Below are positions 1 through 13,400 of a stretch of DNA of 64,000 nucleotides, piece by piece. The translations under genes were made by a program, and so were the position numbers. Within the stretch, counting starts at the first letter, position 1, and every line of letters starts with the position of its first letter. Source of the stretch: Lingula anatina. Taxonomy: Eukaryota; Brachiopoda; Lingulata; Lingulida; Lingulidae. A model generated the notes under the pieces. That model was not told where the DNA came from. It ran no database searches and was given only the letters and a program-made list of their open reading frames with translations. The stretch is from the NCBI RefSeq assembly GCF_001039355.2, contig NW_019775532.1:260355-324354 (forward strand), in the 5' to 3' direction.

Positions 1-71
1 ATAGTTAAACATAGAAAACTGCCACCTATCACTTATTTTGAGTAAAAAATTATTTAGCACTAGGAGTGGCG

Positions 72-2157
72 TGTCCCGTCAGAGACATTTGACTTCGAAA
101 AGTTTTCGTATTTTCCACATCTGGTAGGTTGTATAAATGAAACTTAAAATCCTCTTTTAAATAATGATAAGTAATGATTATAGCTAAAAATTTCAAAATT
201 AAAACAATTAACAGTGAATCTATTGCCACATTTTATCATTGTCTCTGACGGGACATTTTCTGTCTCTGACGGGACATTTTCTGACAGATGTGAAACACAA
301 GGTTTTACATCTTCAATTGAATCATTTTCAGGTGTTCTGGTGTGTGACATTTCTTATTTTTCTTTTGCAACTGATCATTACTGGGTAATTCATTAACCAT
401 TACTGATTATTAGCTAGGTTGACTGTCAGTGATTAGGTGTTAACATGTGCCGTCAGAGATCATGTCAGAGCACTAGAACTGTGAGCAGGTCATTCTGTTC
501 ACTGCATGTGCATGATTTAGAACAGAGTCTGAAGGAGACCTCCAGCTCCAACCATATGTTGTGGTATTTGATGATCTGCACCATAACAAACAGTCCATCT
601 TCACTTGTAATAAGGCCATTCTCGAAGACCTCCAACACCAGCAATCATTCAGCAAAGTCTATTACTGGTCAGACGGAGCCCGAGCCCCCAGTCAATTCAA
701 AAGTTGGTTTTTACTGTCTAAACATGGTACTATCATGAAAGAGATTTTGGTATGGAAGTGCAGTGGTACTTTTTATACCACTGCCCATGGCCAAGGACCA
801 GTGGATGGGATTGTAGGGGAAATGAAACATCAGGTTTGGAGAGCAGTGCTCCAGAGAAAAATGGTTGTAGATACACCTTATCAATTCTATTTGGCTGGCA
901 AAGAATTATGCCCCAATGTCAACGTAATGTGCCTGTCTGCAGCAGATATTGTAGCAGCTACTGCGCCCATCAGCAGTCGCTGGGAAAACTGTCCACCTGT
1001 TCTAGGAATTCAACACTTCCAACAGCTTTAGCCCCAGCCCCAGCCCTGTGGACATGTTCTTGGGTCAACCAATTCTCAGTACCAGCCACCCTCTTAATAT
1101 GCTAAACTTATTCATATGACTGTGGACTTTGTTTTGCCTGCACATCCGCACTATGACAATGTTGGTCAAGGCACAGCTCAGTCTCACCAGGGAGATTTTG
1201 TCATTGCGGAGTTTGCTGCCAGAGGAGTAAAACAATTCTTAGGTCAGGTCACCCATGACACTGAAGACGGCAAAGTGGAAGTCAGTTTCTTACGTACTGA
1301 AGGTTCTGGCAAAAGAATCTTTGTGTACCCTGCCACAGAAGACAAAGCATGGATTCCCATAAAAGATGCAAAGGAAGTCCTTCCAATGCCTGGCATAGAC
1401 ACTCGTGGACTTTACTTGTTTCCATCACCTGTTAATGTGACTGGTTGAAATAAATCTCTTAAGTGCAGAAAAGATATGTGTTCTAAGACTAATTGAGAAA
1501 CAGGAATTATTATGTGAACTATCATGGACAGTGTTGATTGATATTGAGAAATAGCAGTAATGGACAATGGATTACATGAAAATCATACTGTGCCTTATCG
1601 CTGTGTCATGATAATTAATTAATATTATAAACATATTGCATCTGGTGATTTTTCTAATGTACAGAAATGCTATTTTGCAATAACCATCAAGTAAGATTCA
1701 TTAGATACAAAAATGTGGCTTTTTAAACCTCTTTTCTAAGATTTTTCAATAGTGCCCAAAAGTGTCCCGTCAGAGACGTCCCGTCAGAGACAGTGACTTT
1801 TTACACTTAACAGCCCATGCTGCCAAGGAAAGCAAACAAAACTGGCCTGTTTGTGCATTAATTGCTTCCCAAGACTTGTACCTTGCAATATGAATTACAA
1901 AAGTCTTGATTAAATGAAAATTCAAAGAGAATTTTGCATTGGAATTTTAGTAAAAAAATACAGGGGTCAAAAATGTCCCGTCAGAGACCGACCTTTAAGT
2001 GATTGTCATTCCCACATTTATTTCAATACGAATTAGCTGCTTGTTTTACATAATCCTTTATGGTCCAGCTAAATAAAAATGTATTTAAAAGTAACCATGT
2101 GGATCATTTACCAACTGTAATTTTTAAAATTGTCTCTAAAATGTCCCGTCAGAGACA
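72..2157. repeat. Dispersed 16-bp dyad motif, about 8 copies
   Basis: The motif TGTCCCGTCAGAGACA occurs exactly or nearly so at 72-87 (+), 240-255 (-), 261-276 (-), 1763-1777 (+, 15/16), 1778-1792 (+, 15/16), 1974-1988 (+, 15/16) and 2142-2157 (+). A degenerate copy lies at 446-461 (+, 3 mismatches). It is an imperfect dyad with TGTC/GACA ends. Copies sit on both sides of the decayed transposase-like frame at 516-1448 and nowhere else noticed in the window. Two minus copies left of the frame are spaced 21 bp start to start, and two plus copies right of it are directly abutted (15 bp). Inference: these are sub-terminal binding sites of a DNA transposon. No terminal inverted repeat or target duplication was found, and the left end may lie outside the window. 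Confidence 0.8.
516..1448 (+). pseudogene. Transposase-like (RNase H-fold type) gene remnant
   Basis: One reading frame runs from 516 to 1448, broken by in-frame stops at 1029-1031 (TAG) and 1095-1097 (TAA), so it is a decayed gene or one whose middle is not coding. The upstream limit is a TGA at 513-515, and the N-terminal part of the family is not recognisable. Visible landmarks are a VVVFDDLHHNK block, an SDGA..SQFK block about 45 residues later, then TAHGQGPVDGIVGEMK followed by WRAVLQRK. From memory this SDGA.SQFKN / HGKGxVDGxGGTVKR pattern belongs to a family of repeated hypothetical proteins in invertebrate genomes that looks like an RNase H-like integrase/transposase core. The part after the second stop (about 110 codons, GDFVIAEF... 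to LYLFPSP) resembles a small beta-barrel tail. Family assignment is inference; the breaks are seen directly. Confidence 0.6.
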
Positions 2158-3699
2158 TTTCAAATACCGTGTTTTGACCCTTATAAAGACTTCTTCCCAA
2201 AGTGTTTTGGCAGATCTTTAAGATCAATTGTTTATCCTACTGGTAGCAGACCTGACTTTCAAGATCATCTAGTGCTCCATCTTCACATAATCATATCAAG
2301 ACATTTATTTTTACAGTGTCTCATCTTTAGATATTTTAATATTTTTAATATTATATTTAGTTTTTAATGCCTTGCCATGCTTATTGATGCCACAATTTAG
2401 GCATAGACAATTCTTTTCTTTATCCAAATTGGTGTTTGAGATACAACTCAGTGCTGAGTTAAGAAGCAAATATCTTAGGCTAAAACAGAAAGAGAATCAG
2501 AACATAGATAGATTCACACACAAACAAATGCACACACCTCCACAAACTAACATGCAATCAGCAGATTCTCACTCACATTTATTGTTGTGGATAATTTCTT
2601 TTTAAGTCCCTGTATCAATAATCTCCACATTGTTATTTCATTGTATCTCTACTCTTCTTAACAAATTTATGATATTACCAACATGGATGCCCCCTTCCAT
2701 CATTATGGTATTTACCCCCCGCCCCTGCACCATTACACAGAAACACTATATTACATAACCACAATATTAAACTCTTTTTTCTCATATTCCATTGTAGACC
2801 AAAACTCTTTCACTTTGCCTTTTTCACATACATTTTAATCTGCTTGGGAAAATCATAAAACCAAAATATAAACTGTGTGCTTTTACCTATGTCCTTGACT
2901 TATTGTAATCAAATGTGCCCATGGCAATATTTAAGGGCTGAAAATCAAGTTGGACAAATTTTGACTAAATTTTTTGATGACATCTACAAAAAAAATGGCA
3001 AAATGAATATCATCTGACATAAATGAGATGCCTTAAAATTTAAAATTCTATTGATACTCAGATAAGTGACAATCTGAGTACCAAATTTCATGTCCATAGC
3101 ACTGTTAGGAAAAACGTGTGAGTTCTACATGTAATATTATTGTATGTTAGTTGATCTGTTTTGTTTTTAAGACAAGTAATGCAATGTCTCACGAAACAGT
3201 AGGGTGAAAATAATCGCTCTTATACAAACAATGACTTTTTATTGTGCCCTTAGTTATTAGGAAGGGTAACACTCGTGATTGTTATTTGGACTATATTCAA
3301 GTTTTATCATATTGGGGCACCTGTTGACGTTGTTACTCAAATTCAATGTAATAACTTTGTTCTAGTTGCGGATATTTATAAGTCCCTTAGGAACAAACAC
3401 ATGCATATTACTCCTACCTCAACTTGAAATATATTCTTTACTTGAATGCAAGTGGTCACTCCCGAAAAATATAGCTATAATAGCTAGGAATCACTGAATT
3501 ATAACTGCAACACCCCTCTTTTGTCATTGCAGACGGCCATCTTGAAGCTATTTTTCGCTCTTGGTCTCCTAGGAGATGACGTACTGGCGGCACGCAGCAA
3601 AAATACTGAAAAATAATACTGACAATTGAAAACAGAAAAACGTTTTTGACTTTTAATATTTTAACTTAAGGATAAATTTAATCTCAAATTCATAGGGAA
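2158..3699. other. Intergenic, no gene seen
   Basis: This AT-rich stretch separates the last 16-bp dyad from the AP-2 alpha promoter. It has only short, compositionally biased open frames and no recognisable domain, RNA gene or repeat. Confidence 0.5.
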
Positions 3700-3900
3700 T
3701 TATGTCAAGCGCGTCATTAGTTCACCGTGCCGTTTGTTGAACCTTGTCACGTGATTTTTGGTGGGTGTACATTGACCTCGATTTCGACAGCAAGCTGCAA
3801 ATGGCGGACAGCATTTGATGCGCTTGTAGTTGAAAGTCTAGGCTATCAAACAAGAAAAGAAGGACACGTGCACTTATTTAACTTTGCTGCTTGAGTAAAG
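3700..3900 (+). promoter_or_regulatory. AP-2 alpha promoter and non-coding exon 1
   Basis: The sequence ends in a strong donor (AAAG|GTAAGTATG, intron from 3901), and the first coding exon begins after an acceptor at 4660, so a non-coding first exon ends at 3900. No TATA box is evident. An E-box palindrome TCACGTGA lies at 3747-3754. Two ATGG/CCAT cores resembling YY1 sites (GGCCATCTTG near 3534 and AAATGGCGG near 3799) sit where a TATA-less housekeeping promoter would be expected. The transcription start is inferred, not visible. Confidence 0.45.
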
Positions 3901-4672
3901 GTAAGTATGTCGTATAACCCAACACAGTCTTAACATTTCATACGTTTTCCTTTTTTACCATTTCTCTCTTACTTCTTGACCGGCGCCACCTGTGTGCATT
4001 GATTGATCCCCTCCCCTTCCTGTATTTGAACCGCATTTGAATCATTTACGGTGGTCTGTTCTTCATGTCTATTAATGAAATCAATTTTCTAGGCAAGACA
4101 TGAAAAACACATTCTAGAAATAAATGGAAATGACAATTTGAATGCTGGGAGTTGTTACAAGGGGAGGGAATGGATATATGTAATGAGTCATAACCAAATA
4201 TTGAAGTAATCATGATGTAGCTTAGCCCTCTTTACCAGCTCAGTAAATGTTCTTGTTAAGACACAGAGATATTTTATGGCCAAGAATTTCCATTCATTTT
4301 TTCATCTTCTCTCTGGGCATGTGTGGTAAATTGAAAAATGTATTCTGAAATTATCAGTGAAAAGAAATGCTTTTTATTATTATTGTCAGAGCATGTAATT
4401 TAAACTGAAAATACGAGCAGGGGTTTTATGTCAGCCCATTTGTACTACCCCTTGATTGCAGTGTTAATTTATTGGAAATGAATTTTCAAATATAAATGCT
4501 CTTGATTAGTAATGCATCTCTGTGAAACTGAGATGTTTACATTATTTTCACCGATTTGGGCATTTACTGCAATTTCAGTCTAATTCCAATTTTTGTCTAT
4601 TATTCTTTTAGTTTATTTGATGTCATATTTAATTATGATGTGCCACTTTTATCTTTTCAGCCACCATCCACC

Positions 4673-7600
4673 ATGCCGGCAGTGAAAGGAGATGGAATGA
4701 GAGGGCTTGCAGTTTTTATATCTGACATCAGAAACTGTAAGTTTCAGGTTGTTGATGAAAGGCCCTCACACGCTGACTGAAAACTCTGCTCTTATTAGCT
4801 TAGAGTTGAATGTCAGTTACTTTATAGTATTCCAATCTTGATTATTTCTTGTGTGTTTTGTAAATAATCACATTTCCATTTCCTGTTATTGGCTAAATTT
4901 GTGGTGGTTCTGGATCAGAATTGAAAGAATTTTTTTGCATTAGGTACCTAACTGTATATAAAAAAATAAACATTATAGATATGTCCATCTGAGATTTACT
5001 GCACAGTTACTTTGAAGTTGAATAATGAGTGCATATATTAAAGATTTTATGTACGGCAGTAGATAAAATGATGACTTTTGTACTTGATACTTATCTAGAA
5101 TAACAAATGACACAGCAGAAAACGAGAATTTGTGGGTTTAAAGGGATCATATACGAACAGATTTCCAAAAAAAAAAAAAAATTCAAAATGTAGGTGAAGC
5201 TTTGGAAGTTGTGAATTGTAGGGTTATATTCTAAAAATATGGATTTCTGATATATCCACCTTTTCCTGAATCTTCTATAATCTTCTATAATTTTATGTTA
5301 TGCGCCCTCTTTTTGTTCCATATACTCTTTACAGTTTACAGTGTTCAAAATCAGGAAATTCTGTTTAGTGCTCTTCAGTATTCTGTTTATTATTTGTCTG
5401 GATAATTGTTTAAACAAGCTAAGCTTATTGTCCTCAATAACACTGTATGATAGTTTCCAATAAAGTCAAGAGTTTTCAAATTATGCTCCTTGATTTATAG
5501 CACTAAAATGAATAAAAATGTCTCATTTTCTTTTAAATGCAACTGTATCTGAAATTGGTGTATTTGACTTTTTGCATGTGGTATCATAGGATTTAAAAAC
5601 ACTCTTAAGGTGGAATTCATTGTGCGACCTTGATCCTGTTACATTCAAGATGCTGCTGATAAGTGTATCTTGTGGTGTAGTTATCTTTACAAGTAATGAC
5701 TGGAATGCTGGATTGTTATATGCTTCAAAGTATGTAAAAGCTTGGTACAGTGCACTTTGCTTTAGAGAAATTTTGATTTTAAAAACTAACTTTAAGTCAT
5801 ATGGCCTTGATAGTAAATTTGATTTTTAAGTAATACTGACAGCTTTTACACTTTTGGTAAAAAAAAAAAAGAAGAAAAGAAAGGAAATTTAAGTAAAAAA
5901 GGTTCTAATGTACGGCTTTGACTGGCTACTGCTGATTGTTTAAAAATAACTCAAGCATATAAACCAGCTTTTGATACCTAGGGTTTATTGATTAGATACA
6001 TTTTGAAGTGCAGTCATTTACTTAACACACAGAGAAATGAATGTGTATGTCCATTGTTTCCTATTAGGGAGCAAGGAAATGAGAATAGGTGTAAACTGTG
6101 AAATTTGCCATGTAGCCAGTAAGTGCAGCCAAGTTAGCATTCCCATGGGGCTGCAGAATGGAAGTCTGTTCCGTGATAGAGACTCAGTGTTATATGCTTT
6201 CTCATGGATTGGCCATGAAAATTTGATGAAAGGCCTTGTGTGTTTTGTGTTCTGTTTGTCAAGCTGTATGCTGATGTGGTAGCCTCAGAAGTTTTAGTTA
6301 AATTTGTGAGGCTAATCCCACTGTTCAGGTCAATATTAGCAAAATAGTTTTAGATTTTATTTTGCATTTTACTCACTCTGTTTTAAGAAAGTTGATAAGG
6401 AAATTGAGTGCTTTATCAGATTGTAATCCAGAAAAATTAATAGTTTTTAAAAACATTAAAATGTTGGATTGAAAACACCAACACATCTTAGGCAAATTGT
6501 CATTAAATTTTTGTTTACTGGTTTTGCTACATTTATTTTTTCCTTAGCAGGAATGTACCACTATTGACTAGTTGATATGACATTAAACTGCCACCTGGTA
6601 AATACTAAATATGGCATCTTGTCTAGCCTAAAACTGTTTCCAAGTTGAAATATTTTTTTCTCAGAATGTTCATTTTAATTTTATATTTTCTTAACAAGAT
6701 AGAGGGTGTGGGGTGAGTTTTTATATAACAGCTATTATATATTTTTCTTTTTACACATGAATAATTGATTTGTTTTGATTTTCATTTTCAGGCAAAAGCA
6801 GAGAAGCAGAAATCAAAAGAATCAACAAAGAACTGGCCAACATTAGATCAAAATTCAAAGGTAAAACAAAAGTTAAAGGACAGTTGTACTGCTGTTGTTG
6901 ATGATGGAATATTTACCGGTCAAAATGAAATGTATGGGTATAATATTGCAAGTTAAGCAACTGAACATGACTTTTTAGTTTTTCAACATTATATCTTGAC
7001 CCTGATAGTTTTAATGTTCCCTGTACTCTGGCAATTTTTGAAACTTGTTATTTAATTCTTTATTTATTTTATTTTATTGTCAAGTTTGAATTCATTAAGC
7101 TCATCTGTACCTATAATAGGAGTATACTCAAAATCTGTGTATAGTATTCATTCCATTGAATAATAGAATTTTAACAGGAAAGGAGTATTTGTATATGTGG
7201 GAGTGATGAAAAGTCAATACATGATGCCTGGAGTATTTTCCAAGTGTGCAAAATAATTTGAGAATGCTGAAGTTAACTATTATTCCTGTGAGGAACGGCT
7301 GTCTTTTTATGACGTTTAATTCTGTGGTATGATAAACTTTATGCACGCTTTTGTTTGATATATTGCAAATTCATTGCCGAGATGTCTGATGCTTTCAAGC
7401 CAACAGAGTGTTTGCTGAATTTGGAGTGGATATGGATTTTCTGCTTTATCAGTGCTAAAGCCTAAAGCAATTCCAGAAATTTTATTATTTTGTCTCAAAT
7501 TATGATTATTATTATTATTTTTTTTTTCTGTTGCTTCATATCTTAACAGATATTTAATATTTATATGATATAATCAGCCCCATAAGTGATGCCCTTAATT

Positions 7601-10350
7601 GGTCTCTTTGGATTTCCTCTTGTCTGGGTTGTCTTCAGTTCACTTCGGTTATTATAATAATTAGCTGCCAGGCATCATTTGACTGGAGTTTCACTTGAGA
7701 CTTGTATGGTACCTGCATTATTTTTGCATGCAGAATTAATGAGCAGCAATATTATTTTAGATGCTCCTTGAAAATACAGAGTACATAAAGTAATAGTAGA
7801 CAGTATCATTTTGAAATTCATAGTACGCTAAGTATTAGTCCATGAGAAAATGTTGATACAGTAAATATAAAAAGTTACAGTTTTTATCCTAGATGACGAA
7901 ATGTGGAAAAATGTCAGTGAGGATCAGTATATTGATTAGTAATATTTGCAGTCATAAATTGGCCAATATGAACATATTTTATTTTTCTGCTTTTGGTTAG
8001 TTTTTATGAATAGTATTTAATATCAGTAGGAAGTGTCAGTATCATTATTAGTCTGTTTATGAATTAGCTCCTAAAATGTCTGCTGTAGTTGAAAGTGCAC
8101 AACATGAGTTGCTGTGGTCTGAAGTAAAAATGTCCATGTTTGGCTGAATTTGGAATCTACACTTGCTTGCCAAGCAGTCAATTGGGAGACGCTTTGTTTA
8201 AACATAATTTGATTTATTGCTTTGGAAAACTTCCCTTCCCCCCCCCCCCCAAATAATTCTGTTACGAACAGATACTTTACAAAAGTTAATATCAGTTTTC
8301 ATCGGATTTTGTAATGTGATTATATAAGAAGTGCTGGTTGGATGTTCCTTATTCTTCTCCTATTATCTCATGGCAACAGCAGTGTGCCACAGATTGTGCC
8401 TGAGCTGTGTCACAATACATTTAAGTCACAGTCAGAGACAAGTATTATACTAGAAACAAAATAAAAAATCATTTCCACCAACTTGTACTGTACATTCAGA
8501 TACCCAGCAATCCTGGAGACCTGACAGGAATCAATACTCACTCCTACTTTTCCTAGACATGGACATGCATACATTGGTTTTGTGACTGGCTCAGAATCTG
8601 TATGGCTATATTCTTTTGTCAACCATACATTGTCCTGGGTTGGTTCTTTTTCTTTGGTATTGACACATGTGGATGCTTTGGGCTTAGGTAGATCTGTAGT
8701 TTGAGCATTTCATTTAAGACATGTTCACTCAAAGGAAAAAGTCAATACTTGGTAATGATTAGTGTACCGCCAGTCTCTCGCCTGACTCTGAATAATAAAG
8801 ATGGATTTTCAGGGAAATCCTTGTATGTCTCCAGGAGGGTTAACATTTTTTGAAATGCAGACTGATTTGATTTGCGGTTTTAAAAGTTTTCCCCTGACAT
8901 TATTAAAAATGTCAGAAACTGTATTCAAGGATGTAACCTAATTAGAAATGCTTTCAAAACCTTATGGATTGGCAAACACTATTCACATTACTGTCATTGT
9001 GTGTGTATGGGGCCTGGGGGGGGGGGGGGGTTGTAGGCACAAACTGAAGACTGGAATATCCAAACGCCTGTATGTGACATTTTTTAAATTTTAATATATG
9101 CATTTTTTAGACACTGGAGTCTTTGGGATGGTGTAACCTTTTCAATTTCTGAGGTCTTTAAAGTGAAGCTAATTTGTTGCTGTTTTGTGAAGAGTGGTTG
9201 GATTGGAATGAGGGACTCGGTATCGTAGATTGATCTAAATTACTTTTTTTCAGAGAATTAGTCCCAAAGGAAATTTGATGAATTAAACTTCTGTCTGCTT
9301 GGATATGTATGTAGAATATTACTGTTTTGTGTAGTATCTGCACAGTAATAAAATGTAAATGTCTGTGGCCACTAATAATTCAAAGAAATTTGCTCTGCCT
9401 CTTACATACCAGCAGCTACATACAAGCATTATTTCATTAGAGTATAGAATTGTTCATAGAGGAATGATAAACAGAAGGCAGGGATTAATATTTACTGAAA
9501 ATAAGTCATTTGATAAAGCAATCATGTCTCTGGTACTTTTCCCTTGATGCCCACGGTCAACTTTCCTATTTCATTCACCCAAAGGGGTGTATAAGTTTCA
9601 TTTCCTCAGCCAGTTTCTGAAATTTTATCTGATATCTATTGTTGATCATATGGACACATGTTTAAAGATGAAATGTTTTAAATATGGCATGTATGCATTA
9701 TGTCTACATACTGCTTACTAATCTTGCTTTTGTTTGATATATGTTCTTTTTTGCCTTTTAAGAGTTTTCTGTACTCTCTCTCACTCTCTGCCTCCCCCCC
9801 ACCCCCATCCCATGTCAGCCAAAAATCATTGAAATATAATCCTTAAATTATGTCAGGTTGCTATGTTACATGTGTAGATTATTGAACCCAGAGTGAAACA
9901 AAATGGGTAAAATCAGTAAGATAATCAAATGGATTTATGTCTTATTAGTAGCATTAGTGAGGGATTGTATTATATTTAGTCAGTGGAATATTCTAATAAA
10001 AATATATTAGATGGTTCAAGAATTAGGCCACATTCATAACCAGTTGATCTGCATACTAAGAGATCTACAGATCAAATGTGGCCGACCCACTTGAAAGGTT
10101 GCCGCATAATCTAATAGACTCCGAACACATTCCCAGTGGGGGTTATGTGTCAAGTTTTCAAGTGGGTTGGCCATATTTAATCTGCGGATCTGTTAGTCTG
10201 CTTGCTAATCAGCTTTGGTTGTGAATGTGGTCTAAGACTTCACTTAGATAGCATTGCTAGGTCTCAGTGTTTTGTCCTCCATTATGATAAGACATGTCTG
10301 AGAAGGTAATGTTTTCATTGGCTCCTGATTGAAACATGTTGTGTACATGA

Positions 10351-10448
<98 letters not shown>

Positions 10449-13400
10449 CAGGACACAGTCCAATAAAAATACACGAGACACTGTTTTATCAGCAAGGGAT
10501 CATTGAGGACAAAATGCGTTGATGATGTGCAAATGAACCATATGAGTCATGATGCCATTTACAGTTGTACATGTTATATTGGGTTGACATTCACACACAC
10601 AATTGTTTTGATATATGCATGGTTAGATCTCATGGTAGGAACTCTGTCATTACTTTACATCATGGAAATAGATTGAGACACACATTGCCGTTTGCTGTTT
10701 TAGTCTTACGAAACATATGTAAACTCTTATGTCATCCAAGCTTTACAAAAATATTTATAAATATAATATTTATAATTAAAATGTAATTTTAAATGTAATG
10801 TGTATTGTTTCTAGGTGATAAAACCCTAGATGGTTACCAGAAGAAGAAGTATGTGTGTAAGCTGCTGTTTATATTCCTGCTGGGCCATGACATTGACTTT
10901 GGCCACATGGAGGCAGTCAACCTGCTCAGTTCTAACAAATACACAGAAAAACAGATTGTAAGTGGAATCCTGACAAAGTTCAGCTTAGTTAACCTACTTA
11001 CTTCCTCTCAGTATAAATTAAAGTAATCCAGAGAATGGCAATCCATCTGTTTTAAGTTTGAGGTGTAACCTTCGTGTCTTGGTAAAGGAAATGAAATTTG
11101 AAATGATATTTTGTTGAGCGTACATTGCTGTAGTATAGATAAAGATGTTATAGATGCTTAAAATAGGTTTTATTGAAGTGATTATGATGGTAAGAGAATT
11201 TGGTAGAATTTTGACATTTTAGATACATACACACCCTATTTGGAACTCTAAAAGGAAGACTTAGAATGAATAAAAAAGAAATAAATTAATTTTTTTAAAG
11301 CTTGTATTGTTAATTTATTTTTACAAGGGTTACTTGTTCATCTCTGTGCTGGTCAGTGCCAGCAGTGACCTGATGAAGCTGGTAGTCCAGTCCATTAAGA
11401 ATGACATCGTCAGCCGTAACCCTGTGCATGTGTGCCTGGCCCTACAGTGTATTGCCAACATAGGCAGCAGAGACATGGCAGAAGCCTTTAATAGGGATAT
11501 TCCAAAGCTTTTGGTATCAGGGTAAGGTGGCTTTCATCTGTAGATTGATACTAAGTACAAAGGAAATTGGCTTTTGAAAAATATTAATGCAGAGTTTTTA
11601 GTGGTGACAGTGAGTAACTAATGAAAAAAGGAAGAGGATATATATAAAACTAGTGTGGTGGCTGTCATGAATTTTGCAGTTGATTGCTAGCTTTTTTCAT
11701 AATAGCTGTAAATGTCATAATGTTTAGGTTGAATTGATTAATGCAGGTGATGGTAGATAGAAGACTTAAATGCAAGCATAATATGTTTGTATATGAGACT
11801 TTTGGAGATGCATTGCATGACTCACTTTGTATGTATGTATGTATGTATTACACAAGTTGAAATATAAATACACCAAAACACTTGAGTAAAACTAAGTATT
11901 GCTTTCCTTCCAGTGACACCATAGACTCTGTAAAGCAGAGTGCTGCCCTGTGCCTGCTGCGTCTGCTGAGAACAGCCCCAGATCTGATTCAGCTTGGAGA
12001 GTGGGCCTCCAGGGTCATTCACTTGCTCAATGATCAACACATGGTAAGCCCACATTACAAATATTTCCTATTTTACCCCCCCCCCCCCAAACACAACATT
12101 CTATGGCTTTCTTAGTTGAAATATATGGCATCACATATCCTTCTCCAGGTAGTTTGTATAATTTATATACGTGCACCTAAAATATTAAATCGTTTTAGTG
12201 AAGCTATTGTCATATAAAGTTGGCTTAAACTTATTGAGCAAGAAATCATAATTTGAGGAAGAATAACATATACAATTATCATTGAACAAGCTCTGTATGA
12301 AAATGAATCAGGTAGTGAAATAATGAAGTTGCAAGTGCTTTTGCTTCCATAGAAACGATAGGCCTTAACAGCAGTTCTCCATTTAAATATATAATTGCTA
12401 TATACATGTACATTTGTTTCCTTAAGGGTGTAGTAACAGCAGCAGCCAGTCTGATAGAGGCCCTGGTGAAGAGGAGTCCTGAGGAATACAAAGGCTGTGT
12501 GTCTCTGGCTGTGTCTAGACTCAGTAGAATTGTCACTTCTTCCTACACAGACCTCCAGGATTACACCTACTACTTTGTGCCAGCACCTTGGCTCTCTGTC
12601 AAACTGCTGAGGTTGCTACAGAATTATCCTCCACCAGGTGATGTGTTTATATTGTGTGATATGAACATCTGTAGATTTTGTACATTTTGGTGTTCCCAGT
12701 GTGAAAATCTTAGTTAACACATTCTTAATCAATTGTGCTGTATGGTCTGAGTTACCGACAAAGCACAAATTAGTGTAAGGAAGGAGGAAAGCTAAGTAAC
12801 TTATACTAGTGGTTTATCTGGTGCCATTTCCATTACAAGTACAATTGTTCATATGTACACAAAATTCAAAAAGTATATTTTATACAAACTTTGCATAGGT
12901 CAGTTAGGTTTATAAAAAAATCTGGATAACTTAATCATAGTCTGACTTATTCATTATTGTTCATTTCATTGGATTTGTATTTGCAGAAGACCCGGCTGTT
13001 CGCACAAGGCTGACTGAATGTTTAGAAACCATTCTGAACAAAGCCCAGGAGCCACCAAAGTCAAAGAAAGTGCAACACTCCAATGCCAAGAATGCAGTCT
13101 TATTTGAAGCCATTAATCTGATAATCCACATGGACAGTGATCCTAATCTGTTAGTAAGGGCATGTAACCAACTGGGACAGTTTTTGTCACATAGAGAAAC
13201 CAATCTAAGGTAAGAAGGTGATAATTAGATGTTCAGTCTTGTTTTATTTACTTGATTTAGTTGATTCAGCAGTTCAGCTTAATGCCATCCATGATTATTG
13301 ATTAGGTTTAATAAAGTTATGGACATTTTAGTGTGGTGAATTAAGTGTTGAAACAAGGGAATGCTCTTTACTATTGCTGGAGGAGAAAGGCATTTTATGT

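Noticed and set aside
72-2157. 16-bp repeats as a CRISPR array
   Set aside because: Copies are irregularly spaced, on both strands, and in an intron-rich animal genome.
10244-10495. Open frames of repeated Cys-Val on the minus strand
   Set aside because: They are translations of the (AC)n microsatellite and have no coding features.
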